In this document: one piece after another, positions 18,593-27,159 of the stretch
Position numbering within the stretch: the first letter of the stretch is position 1
Layout of the letters: every line of letters starts with the position of its first letter
From: Oryzobacter faecalis
GTDB lineage: Bacteria > Actinomycetota > Actinomycetes > Actinomycetales > Dermatophilaceae
Direction of reading: 5' to 3'
DNA: 64,000 nt
Assembly (NCBI RefSeq): GCF_046764005.1
Contig: NZ_JBKOFW010000003.1
Span: 124,001 to 188,000 of the forward strand
Program-made: the position numbers and the translations under genes
Notes under the pieces: generated by a model
Seen by the model: the letters and a program-made list of their open reading frames with translations, nothing else
What the model was told of the DNA's origin: nothing
The model's database searches: none

Positions 18593-18661
18593 ATGACGAC
18601 ACGAGAGCCCCGGACCGGCGAGGTCGTGCCGGAACCCTGCGGCGCGGCCGGCGCGCCATGA
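18593..18661 (+). CDS. 22-residue leader ORF coupled to DeoC-like gene
   Basis: A short ORF with a good Shine-Dalgarno (GGAGGTG) 7-9 nt before ATG 18593. Its TGA overlaps the ATG of the next gene as ATGA. The larger gene lacks its own Shine-Dalgarno, so ribosomes probably reach it by termination-reinitiation from this leader. The peptide itself (ending CGAAGAP) shows no attenuator-type codon run. Confidence 0.5.
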   Translation: MTTREPRTGEVVPEPCGAAGAP

Positions 18662-19434
18662 GGACGCTGCACCCCAGGATGGCGAGCTCGGTGGCGCGGA
18701 CGTACCTGTCGGTCCGTGACGTCGCAGCCCTCGTCGAGGTCGCGGCCCTGGATGCCGACCGGGCGGAGCTGCTGCGCCGGTGTCGGGTCGCCACCGAGCT
18801 CGGGGCCGCGACCCTCCTGTGCCGACCGGAGGACGTTCCGACCGCGGTGTGTGCGCTGGGCGGTAGCGGGGTCGTCGTGGGAACCACCGTGGGGGCGGAG
18901 GAGGCCGGTCACGACGAGCTTCTCGCCGAGGCGGCGCGGGCCTGTGACGCCGGTGCCCGGCAGGTGGCCCTCCCGGTCTCGGGGGCCGACCTCGGGCGCG
19001 GCGGCATCGAGTCCCTGGCCGGGCTGGTGCGGGCGGTCGCGGCCGTCGCTGCGCCGGCCGAGCTCAAGGTCGGCCTCCCGGGGGGATCCGTCCCCGTCGC
19101 GGACCTCCAGCGCGCGGCCGCGACCGCCTCGGCCGCAGGCGCCCTCATCGTCTCCGTCGGCCTGTGGTCGGGGGGTGACCGAGCCAGACTGGCCTCGATC
19201 CGGCCGATCCGGCAGGCGCTCGGGCCGGACAAGCTGCTCAAGTGGACCCACCGGGTCACCAGCCTGGACCGGCTGCTCCTGGCCCACTCCGAGGGTGCCG
19301 ACCTGTTCAACGCCGACCTCGAGGTCATCTGCGCCGAGGCCCGGGGCCGGGTGCAGAACGGTGGGATCAGGGTGCCCGTCCCGGGTGTGGACTACATCCC
19401 TGGGCGGGGCCCGGAGACCCTGCGGGCGTCGTGA
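18658..19434 (+). CDS. DeoC-like TIM-barrel protein, catalytic Lys apparently missing
   Basis: A 258-residue alpha/beta barrel that follows the deoxyribose-phosphate aldolase pattern: VALPVSGADLG, ELKVGLPGG, and an LKWTHRV segment near the second lysine. The Schiff-base lysine strand (FIKTSTG in DeoC) reads LIVSVGLW here, so the aldolase lysine seems lost. The start ATG 18658 is chosen because of the ATGA junction with the leader ORF; ATG 18493 is in frame but poorly supported. The stop overlaps the GTG of the GGDEF-EAL gene. It may be a binding or regulatory partner rather than an enzyme. Confidence 0.6.
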   Translation: MRTLHPRMASSVARTYLSVRDVAALVEVAALDADRAELLRRCRVATELGAATLLCRPEDVPTAVCALGGSGVVVGTTVGAEEAGHDELLAEAARACDAGARQVALPVSGADLGRGGIESLAGLVRAVAAVAAPAELKVGLPGGSVPVADLQRAAATASAAGALIVSVGLWSGGDRARLASIRPIRQALGPDKLLKWTHRVTSLDRLLLAHSEGADLFNADLEVICAEARGRVQNGGIRVPVPGVDYIPGRGPETLRAS

Positions 19435-21854
19435 CACCGTCCGGTCGGACCTCGACCCGTGGCGGGCCGAGGCCGGACACGGTCGCGGACAGCGGCGAGG
19501 TGCCGGATCCGACCACGCCCTGGGCGGGGATCCGTGCCTGGCACGTGGTGCTCGCGACGACCGCCGGGGCGGTGGTCGGGTTCCTGTCCGCTCCGAGGAA
19601 CAGCGCGTGGCAGGTCGTCGCCTACTTCGTCCCGCTGGCCCTGGCCGTGGGATGCATCGCGGCGCGGACGGTGGGGACGCCGGCAGGTCGGGGACCGTTG
19701 TCGATCCTCCTGGCCGCGCAGGCCGGGTACTTCGTGACGTCGCTCTTCTGGTACCCCGTCCCCCTCGTCACCGGGGTCGTGCTGCCCTTCCCGTCGCTCG
19801 TCGACGCGTCCTACCTCACCGTCTACGCCGCCTATGCGGTGTTTCTCGTCATGGTCCTGCGAGGACGGGCCCGGGACCGGGCGGAGGAGAGCCGCATCGC
19901 GCTGACGGACGCCCTCATCCTCAGCACCTCGATGTCGGCACTGCTGTGGCTCGCCGTGGTCCACCCCACGCTGCGTGGGGGCACGGCATCGCTCGCGACC
20001 TTGGTCGCGGTCGCCTATCCGGCGGCCACCCTGCTGCTCTTCGTCCTGGCGGCTCGCCTGGCCGTCGGCAGCCAGCTGCGCGCCTCCGGCCCGGGGCTGC
20101 TGTTGCTGGCGTGGATCGCCGTGGAGATCACGGGCGACACGATCTACGGACTGCAGGGCGCGTCGGGCACGTTCGTCATGGGCGCTCCGCTGTTCGTGAC
20201 CTGGATGGTGTCCGCGGGCTGCCTCGCGGCGATGGCCGCCCACCCGGAGGTTGTCCGGCTGTTCGCGGCCGAGCCGGGGTCGGCGGCCACGAGGACGCCC
20301 CGCCGCAACGGCGCCGCACGCCAGGTGCTGCTGCTGTGCGCGGCCCTGCTCACCGTGGTGCTGTCCCACGTCTCGCCCGAGCGGAGCACGGTCCTCCTGG
20401 TGGCGACCGTCGTGACGGTGTCGTTGGTCATCTACCGGACCTCGCTCCTCGCGGGCGACCTCGACCGCGAGAGGGCGCTCGCGGTCCAGCTGGAGGGCGC
20501 CGTGGCACACCTCCACACCCAGCGCGAGCTCCTCGAGCAGCAGGCCGCCGACCTCGAGCGGCTCGCCTTCCACGACTCCGTGACCGGGCTCGGCAACCGC
20601 GCGCTGCTCCGGCGCGCCGAGGACTCCGACGGCTCCACCGCGGACGCGACGCTGCTGTTGCTGGACCTGGACGGGTTCAAGCAGGTCAACGACAGCCTCG
20701 GGCACGCGGCGGGGGACGCCGTCCTCCTCGAGGTGGGTGACCGGCTCGGTCGGTGCGTCCGGACCGTCGACACGGTGGTGCGGCTCGGGGGTGACGAGTT
20801 CGCCGTGCTGCTGCGCGGCGCGGGCCGCACGACGGCGATGCGGATCGCGGAGCGCGTCCTCCGGGAGGTGCGGGCACCCATCCGCCTGGAGGGCACGACG
20901 GTCGAGGTCCGGTGCAGCATCGGGGTGGCTCCCGGCGCGACCGCGGCAGGTCTCGACGAGATGATCCGCAACGCCGACCTCGCGATGTACGCCGCCAAGG
21001 ACGAGGGACGCGATCGGGTCCGGGAGTTCGACCCGTCGATGTACCTGGAGGCGATCCGGCGCCTCGACCTGGATGCGCAGGTCCGTCGCGCGCTCGCCGA
21101 CGGCGAGCTCACCGTGCACTACCAGCCCATCGTCGAGACGACCACCGGTGCCCCGGTCGCGGTCGAGGCGCTCGTGCGGTGGGAGCACCCGGAGCGCGGT
21201 CTCCTCCCGCCGGCGGAGTTCCTCGCCGCGGCAGAGCGCACCGGGATGATCGTCGACCTGGGGCGCCTCGTCCTCCGGACGGCGTGCCGCGACGCAGCCC
21301 GGTGGCGTGAGGAGTGGCCGCACGTGGGCCTCTCCGTGAACGTCTCGCACCAGGAGCTGCTCATCCCCGGCTTCGCCGAGCACATCGTCGGCGTGCTGGC
21401 CGAGCACGCGCTTCCGCCGGCGGCGCTGCACCTGGAGATCACCGAGACGGTCCTCGCCGACGAGGAGAGCGTCAGGCGCGCGCTCGAGCCCCTGGACCGG
21501 CTCGGTGTGCGGCTCTCCATCGACGACTTCGGCACGGGGTACTCCTCGCTCAGCAGGCTGCGCGCGCTGACGGTGCACCGGCTCAAGATCGACCGCTCCT
21601 TCGTCGCGGAGATCGGCGAGTGCGACCCGCCGGAGGCGCCGATGCTCGCCTCGATCGTCTCCCTCGCCCACAGCGTCGGCCTCAAGGTCGTCGCCGAGGG
21701 CGTCGAGACCGAGAGGCAGGCCGTGTTCCTGGCGGAGCACCGTTGCGACGAGCTCCAGGGCTACCTGTTCAGCCGGCCCGTCCCCGCCGGCGACGTGCCC
21801 GCCGCACTGCGTGCGTCGGTGCTGCCCCAGGTGTCGCGCAGCCGCCACGGCTGA
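19431..21854 (+). CDS. membrane GGDEF-EAL protein (c-di-GMP cyclase/phosphodiesterase)
   Basis: An 807-residue protein. The first about 330 residues hold some eight to ten hydrophobic segments, followed by a short coiled coil. A GGDEF domain has the intact active site GGDEF at 453-457, after DLDGFKQVND. An EAL domain has EALVRW at 579 plus DDFGTGYSS and LKIDRSFV. Both activities look possible. GTG 19431 overlaps the DeoC-like stop by 4 nt, linking the two functionally. It is the only c-di-GMP protein in the window. Confidence 0.93.
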   Translation: MTPSGRTSTRGGPRPDTVADSGEVPDPTTPWAGIRAWHVVLATTAGAVVGFLSAPRNSAWQVVAYFVPLALAVGCIAARTVGTPAGRGPLSILLAAQAGYFVTSLFWYPVPLVTGVVLPFPSLVDASYLTVYAAYAVFLVMVLRGRARDRAEESRIALTDALILSTSMSALLWLAVVHPTLRGGTASLATLVAVAYPAATLLLFVLAARLAVGSQLRASGPGLLLLAWIAVEITGDTIYGLQGASGTFVMGAPLFVTWMVSAGCLAAMAAHPEVVRLFAAEPGSAATRTPRRNGAARQVLLLCAALLTVVLSHVSPERSTVLLVATVVTVSLVIYRTSLLAGDLDRERALAVQLEGAVAHLHTQRELLEQQAADLERLAFHDSVTGLGNRALLRRAEDSDGSTADATLLLLDLDGFKQVNDSLGHAAGDAVLLEVGDRLGRCVRTVDTVVRLGGDEFAVLLRGAGRTTAMRIAERVLREVRAPIRLEGTTVEVRCSIGVAPGATAAGLDEMIRNADLAMYAAKDEGRDRVREFDPSMYLEAIRRLDLDAQVRRALADGELTVHYQPIVETTTGAPVAVEALVRWEHPERGLLPPAEFLAAAERTGMIVDLGRLVLRTACRDAARWREEWPHVGLSVNVSHQELLIPGFAEHIVGVLAEHALPPAALHLEITETVLADEESVRRALEPLDRLGVRLSIDDFGTGYSSLSRLRALTVHRLKIDRSFVAEIGECDPPEAPMLASIVSLAHSVGLKVVAEGVETERQAVFLAEHRCDELQGYLFSRPVPAGDVPAALRASVLPQVSRSRHG

Positions 21855-21867
21855 CGGCTCCGAAGGC

Positions 21868-22557
21868 TCAGCCGCGGCGCGGCGCTCCCACCAGGCCGGC
21901 CAGTCGGGTCGTTCGTGCGGTGAGCTCCTCGTAGGCCTCGTCGAAGGCCCGCCGGGTGTCGACGACGACCGGGTCGGGCACCGACCAGTGCGCCCAGTCG
22001 CGCCCGTCGAGCTCCTCGTGGGCGCGGTCGCAGACCGTCACGATGACGTCGCCCGCCTCCTCGTCGAGGACGCGTGGCGCCACGTCGGGCACCTCCAGGT
22101 CGTGACGCTGCGCCGCGGCCAGGGCGCCGGGGTGGATCCGTTCCCCCGGGTGGGTCCCGGCGGAGGCCGCGGGCACGGCGCTGACGCGCCGCCAGGCAGC
22201 GGCGGCGAGGTGCGAGCGCGCGGTGTTCGCGGTGCAGACGAACACGACCCGGGACGCGCGCACCGGCTGCCTGTCGGTGCCGGCGTCGCGCAGCACCCAC
22301 TCGTCGTGGGCGCTGAGGGTCAGGTACGAGCGTCGGGCGTCGCCCTCCGAGGGGCGGCGGGTGACCAGGCCCACGGCCTCGAGCGTCCTGAGGTGGTGCG
22401 CCAGGAGGTTGGAGGGGATCGACAGGGAGGCGCCGAGCTCGGAGGCGGAGCGGTCGCTGAGCGCCAGGAGGTCGACGATCCGCAGCCGCGTCACGTCGCC
22501 CAGCGCGCTGTGGAGCGTGGCGCGGCGGCGCAGTCCGTCAGTTTCCTCAACGTTCAT
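21868..22557 (-). CDS. ArsR HTH fused to low-molecular-weight phosphatase (arsenate-reductase-like)
   Basis: A 229-residue fusion. Residues about 10-95 form an ArsR winged HTH (LGDVTRLRIVDLLALSDRSASELG). Residues about 100-229 form a low-molecular-weight phosphatase/arsenate reductase domain with the P-loop CTANTARS at Cys108 and a C-terminal VPDP acid motif. It is divergent from an aquaporin and is followed across the aquaporin by arsC. It probably senses arsenite and represses the divergent promoter while its second domain reduces arsenate. Whether the catalytic domain is active cannot be told by eye. Confidence 0.88.
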   Translation of the reverse strand: MNVEETDGLRRRATLHSALGDVTRLRIVDLLALSDRSASELGASLSIPSNLLAHHLRTLEAVGLVTRRPSEGDARRSYLTLSAHDEWVLRDAGTDRQPVRASRVVFVCTANTARSHLAAAAWRRVSAVPAASAGTHPGERIHPGALAAAQRHDLEVPDVAPRVLDEEAGDVIVTVCDRAHEELDGRDWAHWSVPDPVVVDTRRAFDEAYEELTARTTRLAGLVGAPRRG

Positions 22558-22559
22558 TG

Positions 22560-22573
22560 ACTCAAGTTTGACT
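22560..22573. promoter_or_regulatory. candidate ArsR operator between arsR fusion and aquaporin
   Basis: ACTCAAGTTTGACT is an imperfect inverted repeat with a TCAA-GT-TTGA core, placed directly before the ArsR-fusion ATG (22557) and 30 bp before the aquaporin GTG. Its AT-rich core stands out from the surrounding GC-rich sequence. Confidence 0.5.
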
Positions 22574-22603
22574 GAGCGATGGCGCTGGCGTCAACATGGT
22601 CGC

Positions 22604-23347
22604 GTGACCCACCCGGACGTGCCGCCCCTGCCGCGCCGCCTGCTCGCCGAGCTGCTCGGCACCGCCCTCCTCGTCGCCGTCGTCGTGGGGTCCGGCATCG
22701 CCGCCCAGCGGCTCTCGCCGGGTGACGTCGGGCTGCAGCTGCTCGAGAACAGCACCGCCACGGTCCTCGGGCTCACCGTCATCATCCTCATGGTCGGGCC
22801 CGTCTCCGGAGCCCACCTCAACCCCGTCGTGTCGCTCGCCGACTGGTTCATCGGGCGCCGCGCGGGGACCGGGCTGGCCCTGACCGAGGTCGGTGCCTAC
22901 GCCGCGGCCCAGGTCGTCGGCGCGGTCGGCGGCGCCGTGCTCGCCAACCTCATGTTCGGCGCCCCGACCACGCTGTCGAGCACCGAGCGTGCCACGGGGC
23001 CGCACCTGCTGGCCGAGGTCGTCGCCACGAGCGTGCTCGTGGCGCTGGTCTTCGCGCTCGTGCGCAGTGGTCGCGGGGCGCTCGCCGCCCCTGCCGTCGG
23101 CGCCTACATCGGAGCCGCCTACTGGTTCACGAGCTCGACGTCGTTCGCCAACCCGGCCGTCACGGTCGGCCGCGTCTTCTCCGACACCTTCGCCGGCATC
23201 GCCCCCGCGTCCGCTCCGGCCTTCGTGGGGGCCCAGCTCGTCGGCCTCGTCGTGGGCGTGGCGATGACGCTGGCGCTCTACCCCGACGCCGCCACCCGCG
23301 CCGACGACGTCGTCCTCCCGCACCCCTCCCGCTCGACCCCGGTCTGA
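22604..23347 (+). CDS. MIP-family channel, AqpS-like (arsenite-efflux type)
   Basis: A 247-residue aquaporin with six transmembrane helices and both half-helix boxes: NPV in GAHLNPVVS and NPA in SFANPAVTVGR. Starts at GTG 22604; the ATG eight bases upstream is out of frame. Its position between an ArsR-type regulator and arsC matches the AqpS arrangement known in Sinorhizobium, where the channel lets arsenite made by ArsC leave the cell down its gradient. No ArsB or Acr3 pump is encoded in the window, which supports that role. Confidence 0.85.
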   Translation: MTHPDVPPLPRRLLAELLGTALLVAVVVGSGIAAQRLSPGDVGLQLLENSTATVLGLTVIILMVGPVSGAHLNPVVSLADWFIGRRAGTGLALTEVGAYAAAQVVGAVGGAVLANLMFGAPTTLSSTERATGPHLLAEVVATSVLVALVFALVRSGRGALAAPAVGAYIGAAYWFTSSTSFANPAVTVGRVFSDTFAGIAPASAPAFVGAQLVGLVVGVAMTLALYPDAATRADDVVLPHPSRSTPV

Positions 23348-23361
23348 GGAAGGACCCGGCC

Positions 23362-23485
23362 ATGAGCGCCGCCACCCGCGCCGCGGATCCTACGTCGGGA
23401 TCACCGAGGATCTCGCCTACTCCCACGACGGTGTCTTCTCCCCCCAGAGATCGACCCCGTCACCGCGCTGCTGCGCGACCTCTGA
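23362..23485 (+). pseudogene. frameshifted remnant resembling an ArsC-associated helical N-domain
   Basis: Begins ATGAGCGCC behind a good Shine-Dalgarno (GAGGAAGGA), but the coding-like sequence shifts frame twice. After codon 9 the sense continues as YVGITEDLAYSHDGVFSP, and at a six-C run it shifts again to EIDPVTALLRDL-stop. Read together, this resembles the small three-helix domain that precedes some actinobacterial arsenate reductases. It may be a decayed gene or reflect sequencing errors. Confidence 0.4.
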
Positions 23486-23526
23486 CCCACCCACCCGTCC
23501 GCCACCACCCGCTCGAGGAGCCCTCC

Positions 23527-23949
23527 ATGACCACCGCCACGAAGCCGTCCGTCCTCTACGTCTGCGTCCACAACGCCGGGCGCTCGCAGATGGCCGCGGC
23601 GTACACCCACCACCTCTCCGGCGGCGCCGTCGAGGTGCGGTCCGCCGGGTCCGCGCCGGCCGACCAGGTCAACCCGTCCGCCGTCGAGGCGATGGCCGAG
23701 GAGGGCATCGACATCACCGCCGAGACCCCGAAGGTCCTCACCACGGACGCCGTGCAGGCCAGCGACGTCGTCATCACCATGGGGTGCGGCGACACCTGCC
23801 CGATCTTCCCGGGCAAGCGGTACGAGGACTGGGAGCTCGAGGACCCGGCCGGGAAGGGCGTCGACTCCGTCCGCCCCATCCGCGACGACATCAAGGCGCG
23901 CGTCCTGCTCCTCCTCGACGAGCTCGGCGTCGAGCCGGTGCGCGCCTGA
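23527..23949 (+). CDS. arsC: arsenate reductase, LMW-phosphatase type
   Basis: A 140-residue enzyme that reduces arsenate to arsenite. P-loop CVHNAGRS begins at Cys13, and a CGDTC pair and the EDPAGK acid loop follow, as in the thioredoxin- or mycothiol-linked ArsC group. ATG 23527 follows GAGGAG. Lies in the same direction after the AqpS-like channel and a degenerate segment; together with the ArsR fusion this makes an arsR-aqpS-arsC unit. Confidence 0.92.
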   Translation: MTTATKPSVLYVCVHNAGRSQMAAAYTHHLSGGAVEVRSAGSAPADQVNPSAVEAMAEEGIDITAETPKVLTTDAVQASDVVITMGCGDTCPIFPGKRYEDWELEDPAGKGVDSVRPIRDDIKARVLLLLDELGVEPVRA

Positions 23950-23964
23950 CCCGCGGCGGCGCCC

Positions 23965-24498
23965 TCAGGTGGGCGCCCCGAGCGTCAGCTGGCGCTCGTG
24001 GTGCTCGAAGTGCACCGTCCCGTAGTGGTAGACGTCGAGCACGCTCATGTGGTCCGTGAAGTAGGGGTCCCACCCCTGGGGGAACGGCATGTGCAGCGCC
24101 AGGGTGGCCTCGGTCTCGCGGTCGAGGGCGCGGTGCAGCCCGGCGATGGTGCGGTCGGCCTGTCGCAGGAGGCGCGGACCCCGCAGCACGAGTGCCCCAC
24201 CGCAGGCGCCGAGGTGGTTGACGGCGTGGAACGGTCGGGTTCCCGCGTCCAGGACCGCGGCGAAGGCGCGCCCGGCGCCGGCGGGGCGACGGCCGAGGAA
24301 GCGGACGAGGGGCAGCAGGCTCCGTACGACGAAGAAGCCGAGCAGCATGTGGAACAGCAGCTGCCCGTTGGTCCAGCGGGTGCCGTCCGAGCCCCGGCGC
24401 AGGTCGGCGGGTGTGGCGCCGTCCACGAGGTCGTGGAAGCGGCGGCGAACGCGCTCGAGCTCGTCGTGGACCGACTCCCGGGTCGATGGGGTGGCCAC
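23965..24498 (-). CDS. DinB-like domain protein
   Basis: A 177-residue four-helix-bundle protein of the DinB/YfiT type. It has the helix pattern ELERVRRRFHDLVDGATPADLRR and a conserved C-terminal His group in DVYHYGTVHFEHHERQL that would hold a metal ion. GTG 24498 lies 11 bp after the ArsR stop, so it is probably the second gene of that operon. Mycothiol-dependent chemistry is known for some actinobacterial relatives, but the substrate is unknown here. Confidence 0.75.
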   Translation of the reverse strand: MATPSTRESVHDELERVRRRFHDLVDGATPADLRRGSDGTRWTNGQLLFHMLLGFFVVRSLLPLVRFLGRRPAGAGRAFAAVLDAGTRPFHAVNHLGACGGALVLRGPRLLRQADRTIAGLHRALDRETEATLALHMPFPQGWDPYFTDHMSVLDVYHYGTVHFEHHERQLTLGAPT

Positions 24499-24509
24499 GA
24501 CGGCGGTTC

Positions 24510-24872
24510 TCAGGCCGGGGACTCGAGGAGGGCGGCCGTCGCCGCGAGGACCTCCGGGGCCACGCGGTAGTGCACCCACGTGCCGTCCTTGCGGCTCGTG
24601 ACGAGACCGGCCTCGCGCAGCTTGCGCAGGTGGTGGCTCACCGTGGGCTGCGAGACACCGACGTCGAGGACGTCGCACACGCACAGCTCGCCGCCGGGGG
24701 AGGAGGCGATCATCGAGAAGATCCGCAGCCGCACGGGGTCGCCGAGCGCCTTGAACACCACCGCCGCGGTCTCGGCCTGGTCGGCGCTGAGGGCCTTCCG
24801 CGTCAGCGGCGGGCAGCAGCCCACGTCCGGGACCGGCGCGGAGGCCCGCTCGAGGGTCAAGGAGTTCGACAT
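24510..24872 (-). CDS. arsR: ArsR-family metalloregulator
   Basis: A 120-residue winged-helix repressor. The recognition core is CVCDVLDVGVSQPTVSHHLRKLREAGL, with the CVCD metal-binding cysteines of arsenic-responsive ArsR proteins. Extra cysteines (GCCPP) lie near the N terminus. ATG 24872 is chosen because the longer reading from 24917 runs through the promoter. It is divergent from a flavoprotein gene and co-directional with a DinB gene. Confidence 0.92.
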   Translation of the reverse strand: MSNSLTLERASAPVPDVGCCPPLTRKALSADQAETAAVVFKALGDPVRLRIFSMIASSPGGELCVCDVLDVGVSQPTVSHHLRKLREAGLVTSRKDGTWVHYRVAPEVLAATAALLESPA

Positions 24873-24881
24873 GGGTCTATC

Positions 24882-24914
24882 TTGACATCTGTCGATATCC
24901 ACGAGCAAGATGTC
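24882..24914 (+). promoter_or_regulatory. promoter with inverted repeat between arsR and the flavoprotein gene
   Basis: TTGACA (24882-24887) is followed after 18 bp by CAAGAT (24906-24911), a plausible sigma-70 promoter for the flavoprotein. A perfect 7-bp inverted repeat, GACATCT (24884-24890) and AGATGTC (24908-24914), spans both boxes, as expected for an ArsR operator. Confidence 0.55.
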
Positions 24915-24949
24915 CACACATCGACGTTCATCGAACCAAGGAGCACCCC

Positions 24950-26308
24950 ATGACCGCCGCCATCGTGGAGACGACGCACCCGGTCGTCGTCATCGGCGCC
25001 GGACCGACCGGCCTGGCCGCCGCCGCCAACCTCGTCGAGCGTGGGCTCGACGTCCTCGTCCTCGAACGCGGTCCTCGCGCGGGCGCCGCCGTCCGGCAGT
25101 GGGGGCACGTGCGGCTGTTCTCGCCCTGGTCCGAGCTCGTCGACCCAGCCGCGCGTCGCCTCCTCGAGCAGGCCGGATGGGTCGCGCCCGACCCCGACGG
25201 CTACCCGACCGGCGCGGAGTGGGCCGACTCCTACCTCCAGCCGCTCGCCGACGCCCTCGGCGACCGGGTCCGGTACCGGGCCACGGTCACCGGCGTCGCC
25301 CGGCGGGGCCGCGACCGCGTCGTCGACTCGGGCCGCGCCGACCAGCCGTTCACCGTGCACGTCGAGGCCGAGGACGGCGGACCGACCCGCGTCACCGCAG
25401 CGGCGGTCCTCGACGCCTCCGGAACGTTCCTGCGGCCCAACCCGATCGGCGGCGACGGCTACCCGGCCGACGGTGAGCGCGCTGCGGCCGAGCGCATCGC
25501 CTACCGGGTCCCGGACGTCGATGACCCCGCCGACGTCGCGCGCTACAGCGGCCGCACCACGGCCGTGGTCGGAGCAGGTCACTCGGCCCTGACCGCCATC
25601 GTCGCCCTGGCGGCGCTCGCCGAGCGGGTTCCCGGGACCGAGGTCGTGTGGGTGCTGCGCCGCGGCGGCATCGGTGACGCCTTCGGGGGCGGTGAGGCCG
25701 ACGAGCTCCCCGCGCGCGGGGCCCTCGGGCAGCGGGCGCGGCGCGCGGTCGAGGCCGGCCACGTCCGGGTCGTCACCGGGTTCCGCACGGCCGCGGTCGA
25801 GCTCGTCGGGAGCAGCGTGGCTTTGCGCAGCGAGGACGGTGACGTCGTCGCGGGCCTCGACGAGGTCGTGGGACTCACCGGGTTCCGGCCCGACCACACG
25901 ATCCTCGGCGAGCTGCGGCTCGACCTCGACGGGCGCCTCGAGGCGCCGGTCCGCCTGGCCCCGCTCATCGACCCCAACGTCCACTCCTGCGGCACCGTGT
26001 ACCCCCACGGCGTCGCCGAGCTGTCCCACGACGGCGAGCCGGGCGTCTACCTCGTCGGGATGAAGTCCTACGGGCGCGCCCCGACCTTCCTCGCGATGAC
26101 GGGCTTCGAGCAGGTGCGCTCGGTTGTCGCCGCGATCGCCGGTGACCACGAGGCGGCCGCGCGCGTCGAGCTGACCCTTCCCGAGACGGGTGTCTGCGGC
26201 GGCGCAGGCCTGTTCGACGAGTCCGGCGACACCGCGCCCGGCTGCTGCACCCCCACGACGCCGCAGCTGCTCCAGCTCGGTTCGGGTGCTGCTGCCGCCT
26301 CCTGTTGA
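24950..26308 (+). CDS. FAD-dependent oxidoreductase, ArsO-like
   Basis: A 452-residue flavoprotein. The FAD Rossmann motif is VVIGAGPTGLAAAANL at residues about 12-27, and a second dinucleotide motif (AVVGAGHSAL) lies near residue 205. It resembles the flavin monooxygenase-like ArsO group found in actinobacterial ars operons. The C terminus is cysteine-rich (GVCGG, GCCTP, final Cys), which may bind arsenite. Divergent from arsR with a shared operator. Reaction not proven. Confidence 0.75.
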   Translation: MTAAIVETTHPVVVIGAGPTGLAAAANLVERGLDVLVLERGPRAGAAVRQWGHVRLFSPWSELVDPAARRLLEQAGWVAPDPDGYPTGAEWADSYLQPLADALGDRVRYRATVTGVARRGRDRVVDSGRADQPFTVHVEAEDGGPTRVTAAAVLDASGTFLRPNPIGGDGYPADGERAAAERIAYRVPDVDDPADVARYSGRTTAVVGAGHSALTAIVALAALAERVPGTEVVWVLRRGGIGDAFGGGEADELPARGALGQRARRAVEAGHVRVVTGFRTAAVELVGSSVALRSEDGDVVAGLDEVVGLTGFRPDHTILGELRLDLDGRLEAPVRLAPLIDPNVHSCGTVYPHGVAELSHDGEPGVYLVGMKSYGRAPTFLAMTGFEQVRSVVAAIAGDHEAAARVELTLPETGVCGGAGLFDESGDTAPGCCTPTTPQLLQLGSGAAAASC

Positions 26309-26453
26309 GCCCGGGCCGCGGGGCTCGGACGTCGACCGGGAGGACTTCCCGGGTGTTCCGGGAAGGTGGCCCGTGCCACCGCGCCACACCGTCGCGATCC
26401 TCGAGGGACGCCACAGCCGACCGGCGGTCGTGGCCCCACCCGAGGAGCGCACC

Positions 26454-27146
26454 ATGTCGCACGTCCCCGTCCCACTCCGGCGAACCGCCGGGGCCCTCGC
26501 ACTCACCCACGTCCTGCTCATCTTCGCGGGCCTCTGGCTCCAGCAGGGCCCGCTGTTCGCGGACGGCGTCCAGGGGATCGAGGACTCCTACGTCGCGGGC
26601 AACCTCACCCGGTCGTTCACCGGCGGGCTGCTCGAGGCGTTCGGCTTCGTCCTGCTCGTCCCCGTGCTCGTCATGCTGGCCCGGTGCTTCGGCACCCGGA
26701 GCGAGGCAGGTCGCTGGGCGTCATGGAGCGCACTCGGGTGCGGCCTCGCCTACGTCGCCGTCGTCATGGCGGTCGGGTTCCCGGCCGGTGCGGCGGCGAT
26801 GTACGGGGCACAGAGCGGCCTCGACACGGACACCGCGTTCGCCATCAACAACATCCGGCTGTTCGCCCACTTCCTGAGCGCGTTCCTGCTCGGTGGGGCG
26901 ACCCTGGGCGTCGCCCTGTCGGCGATCTCGGACGGCGTGCACGTGAAGTGGGTCGGGGGCTTCGGGGTCGTCACGGCCCTGACCCTCTTCGCCTCGCCCC
27001 CGCTGACGGCCGTGGAGTGGCAGGACATCGGCACGCTCGTCTGGCTCGTGTGGTTCGTCGGCACCGCCGTCGTCCTCCTCCGTCGCGGACCGCGCGTGGA
27101 ATCCGCGGGAACGACCGCGGAGCCGGCCCTGCTCGTGCAGTCTTGA
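26454..27146 (+). CDS. hypothetical multi-pass membrane protein
   Basis: A 230-residue protein with about six transmembrane helices (near residues 12-30, 58-78, 90-115, 137-157, 165-185 and 195-215). It starts at ATG 26454 behind GAGGAG. It lies 13 bp upstream of a sensor kinase gene in the same direction, so it may be co-transcribed with the two-component system. No family could be named with confidence. Confidence 0.65.
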   Translation: MSHVPVPLRRTAGALALTHVLLIFAGLWLQQGPLFADGVQGIEDSYVAGNLTRSFTGGLLEAFGFVLLVPVLVMLARCFGTRSEAGRWASWSALGCGLAYVAVVMAVGFPAGAAAMYGAQSGLDTDTAFAINNIRLFAHFLSAFLLGGATLGVALSAISDGVHVKWVGGFGVVTALTLFASPPLTAVEWQDIGTLVWLVWFVGTAVVLLRRGPRVESAGTTAEPALLVQS

Positions 27147-27159
27147 GCCGAGGTGAGTC

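Noticed and set aside
18493..18657. In-frame upstream start for the DeoC-like gene
   Set aside because: The added residues are Arg-rich and unlike the family; a leader ORF with a better ribosome site ends exactly at ATG 18658.
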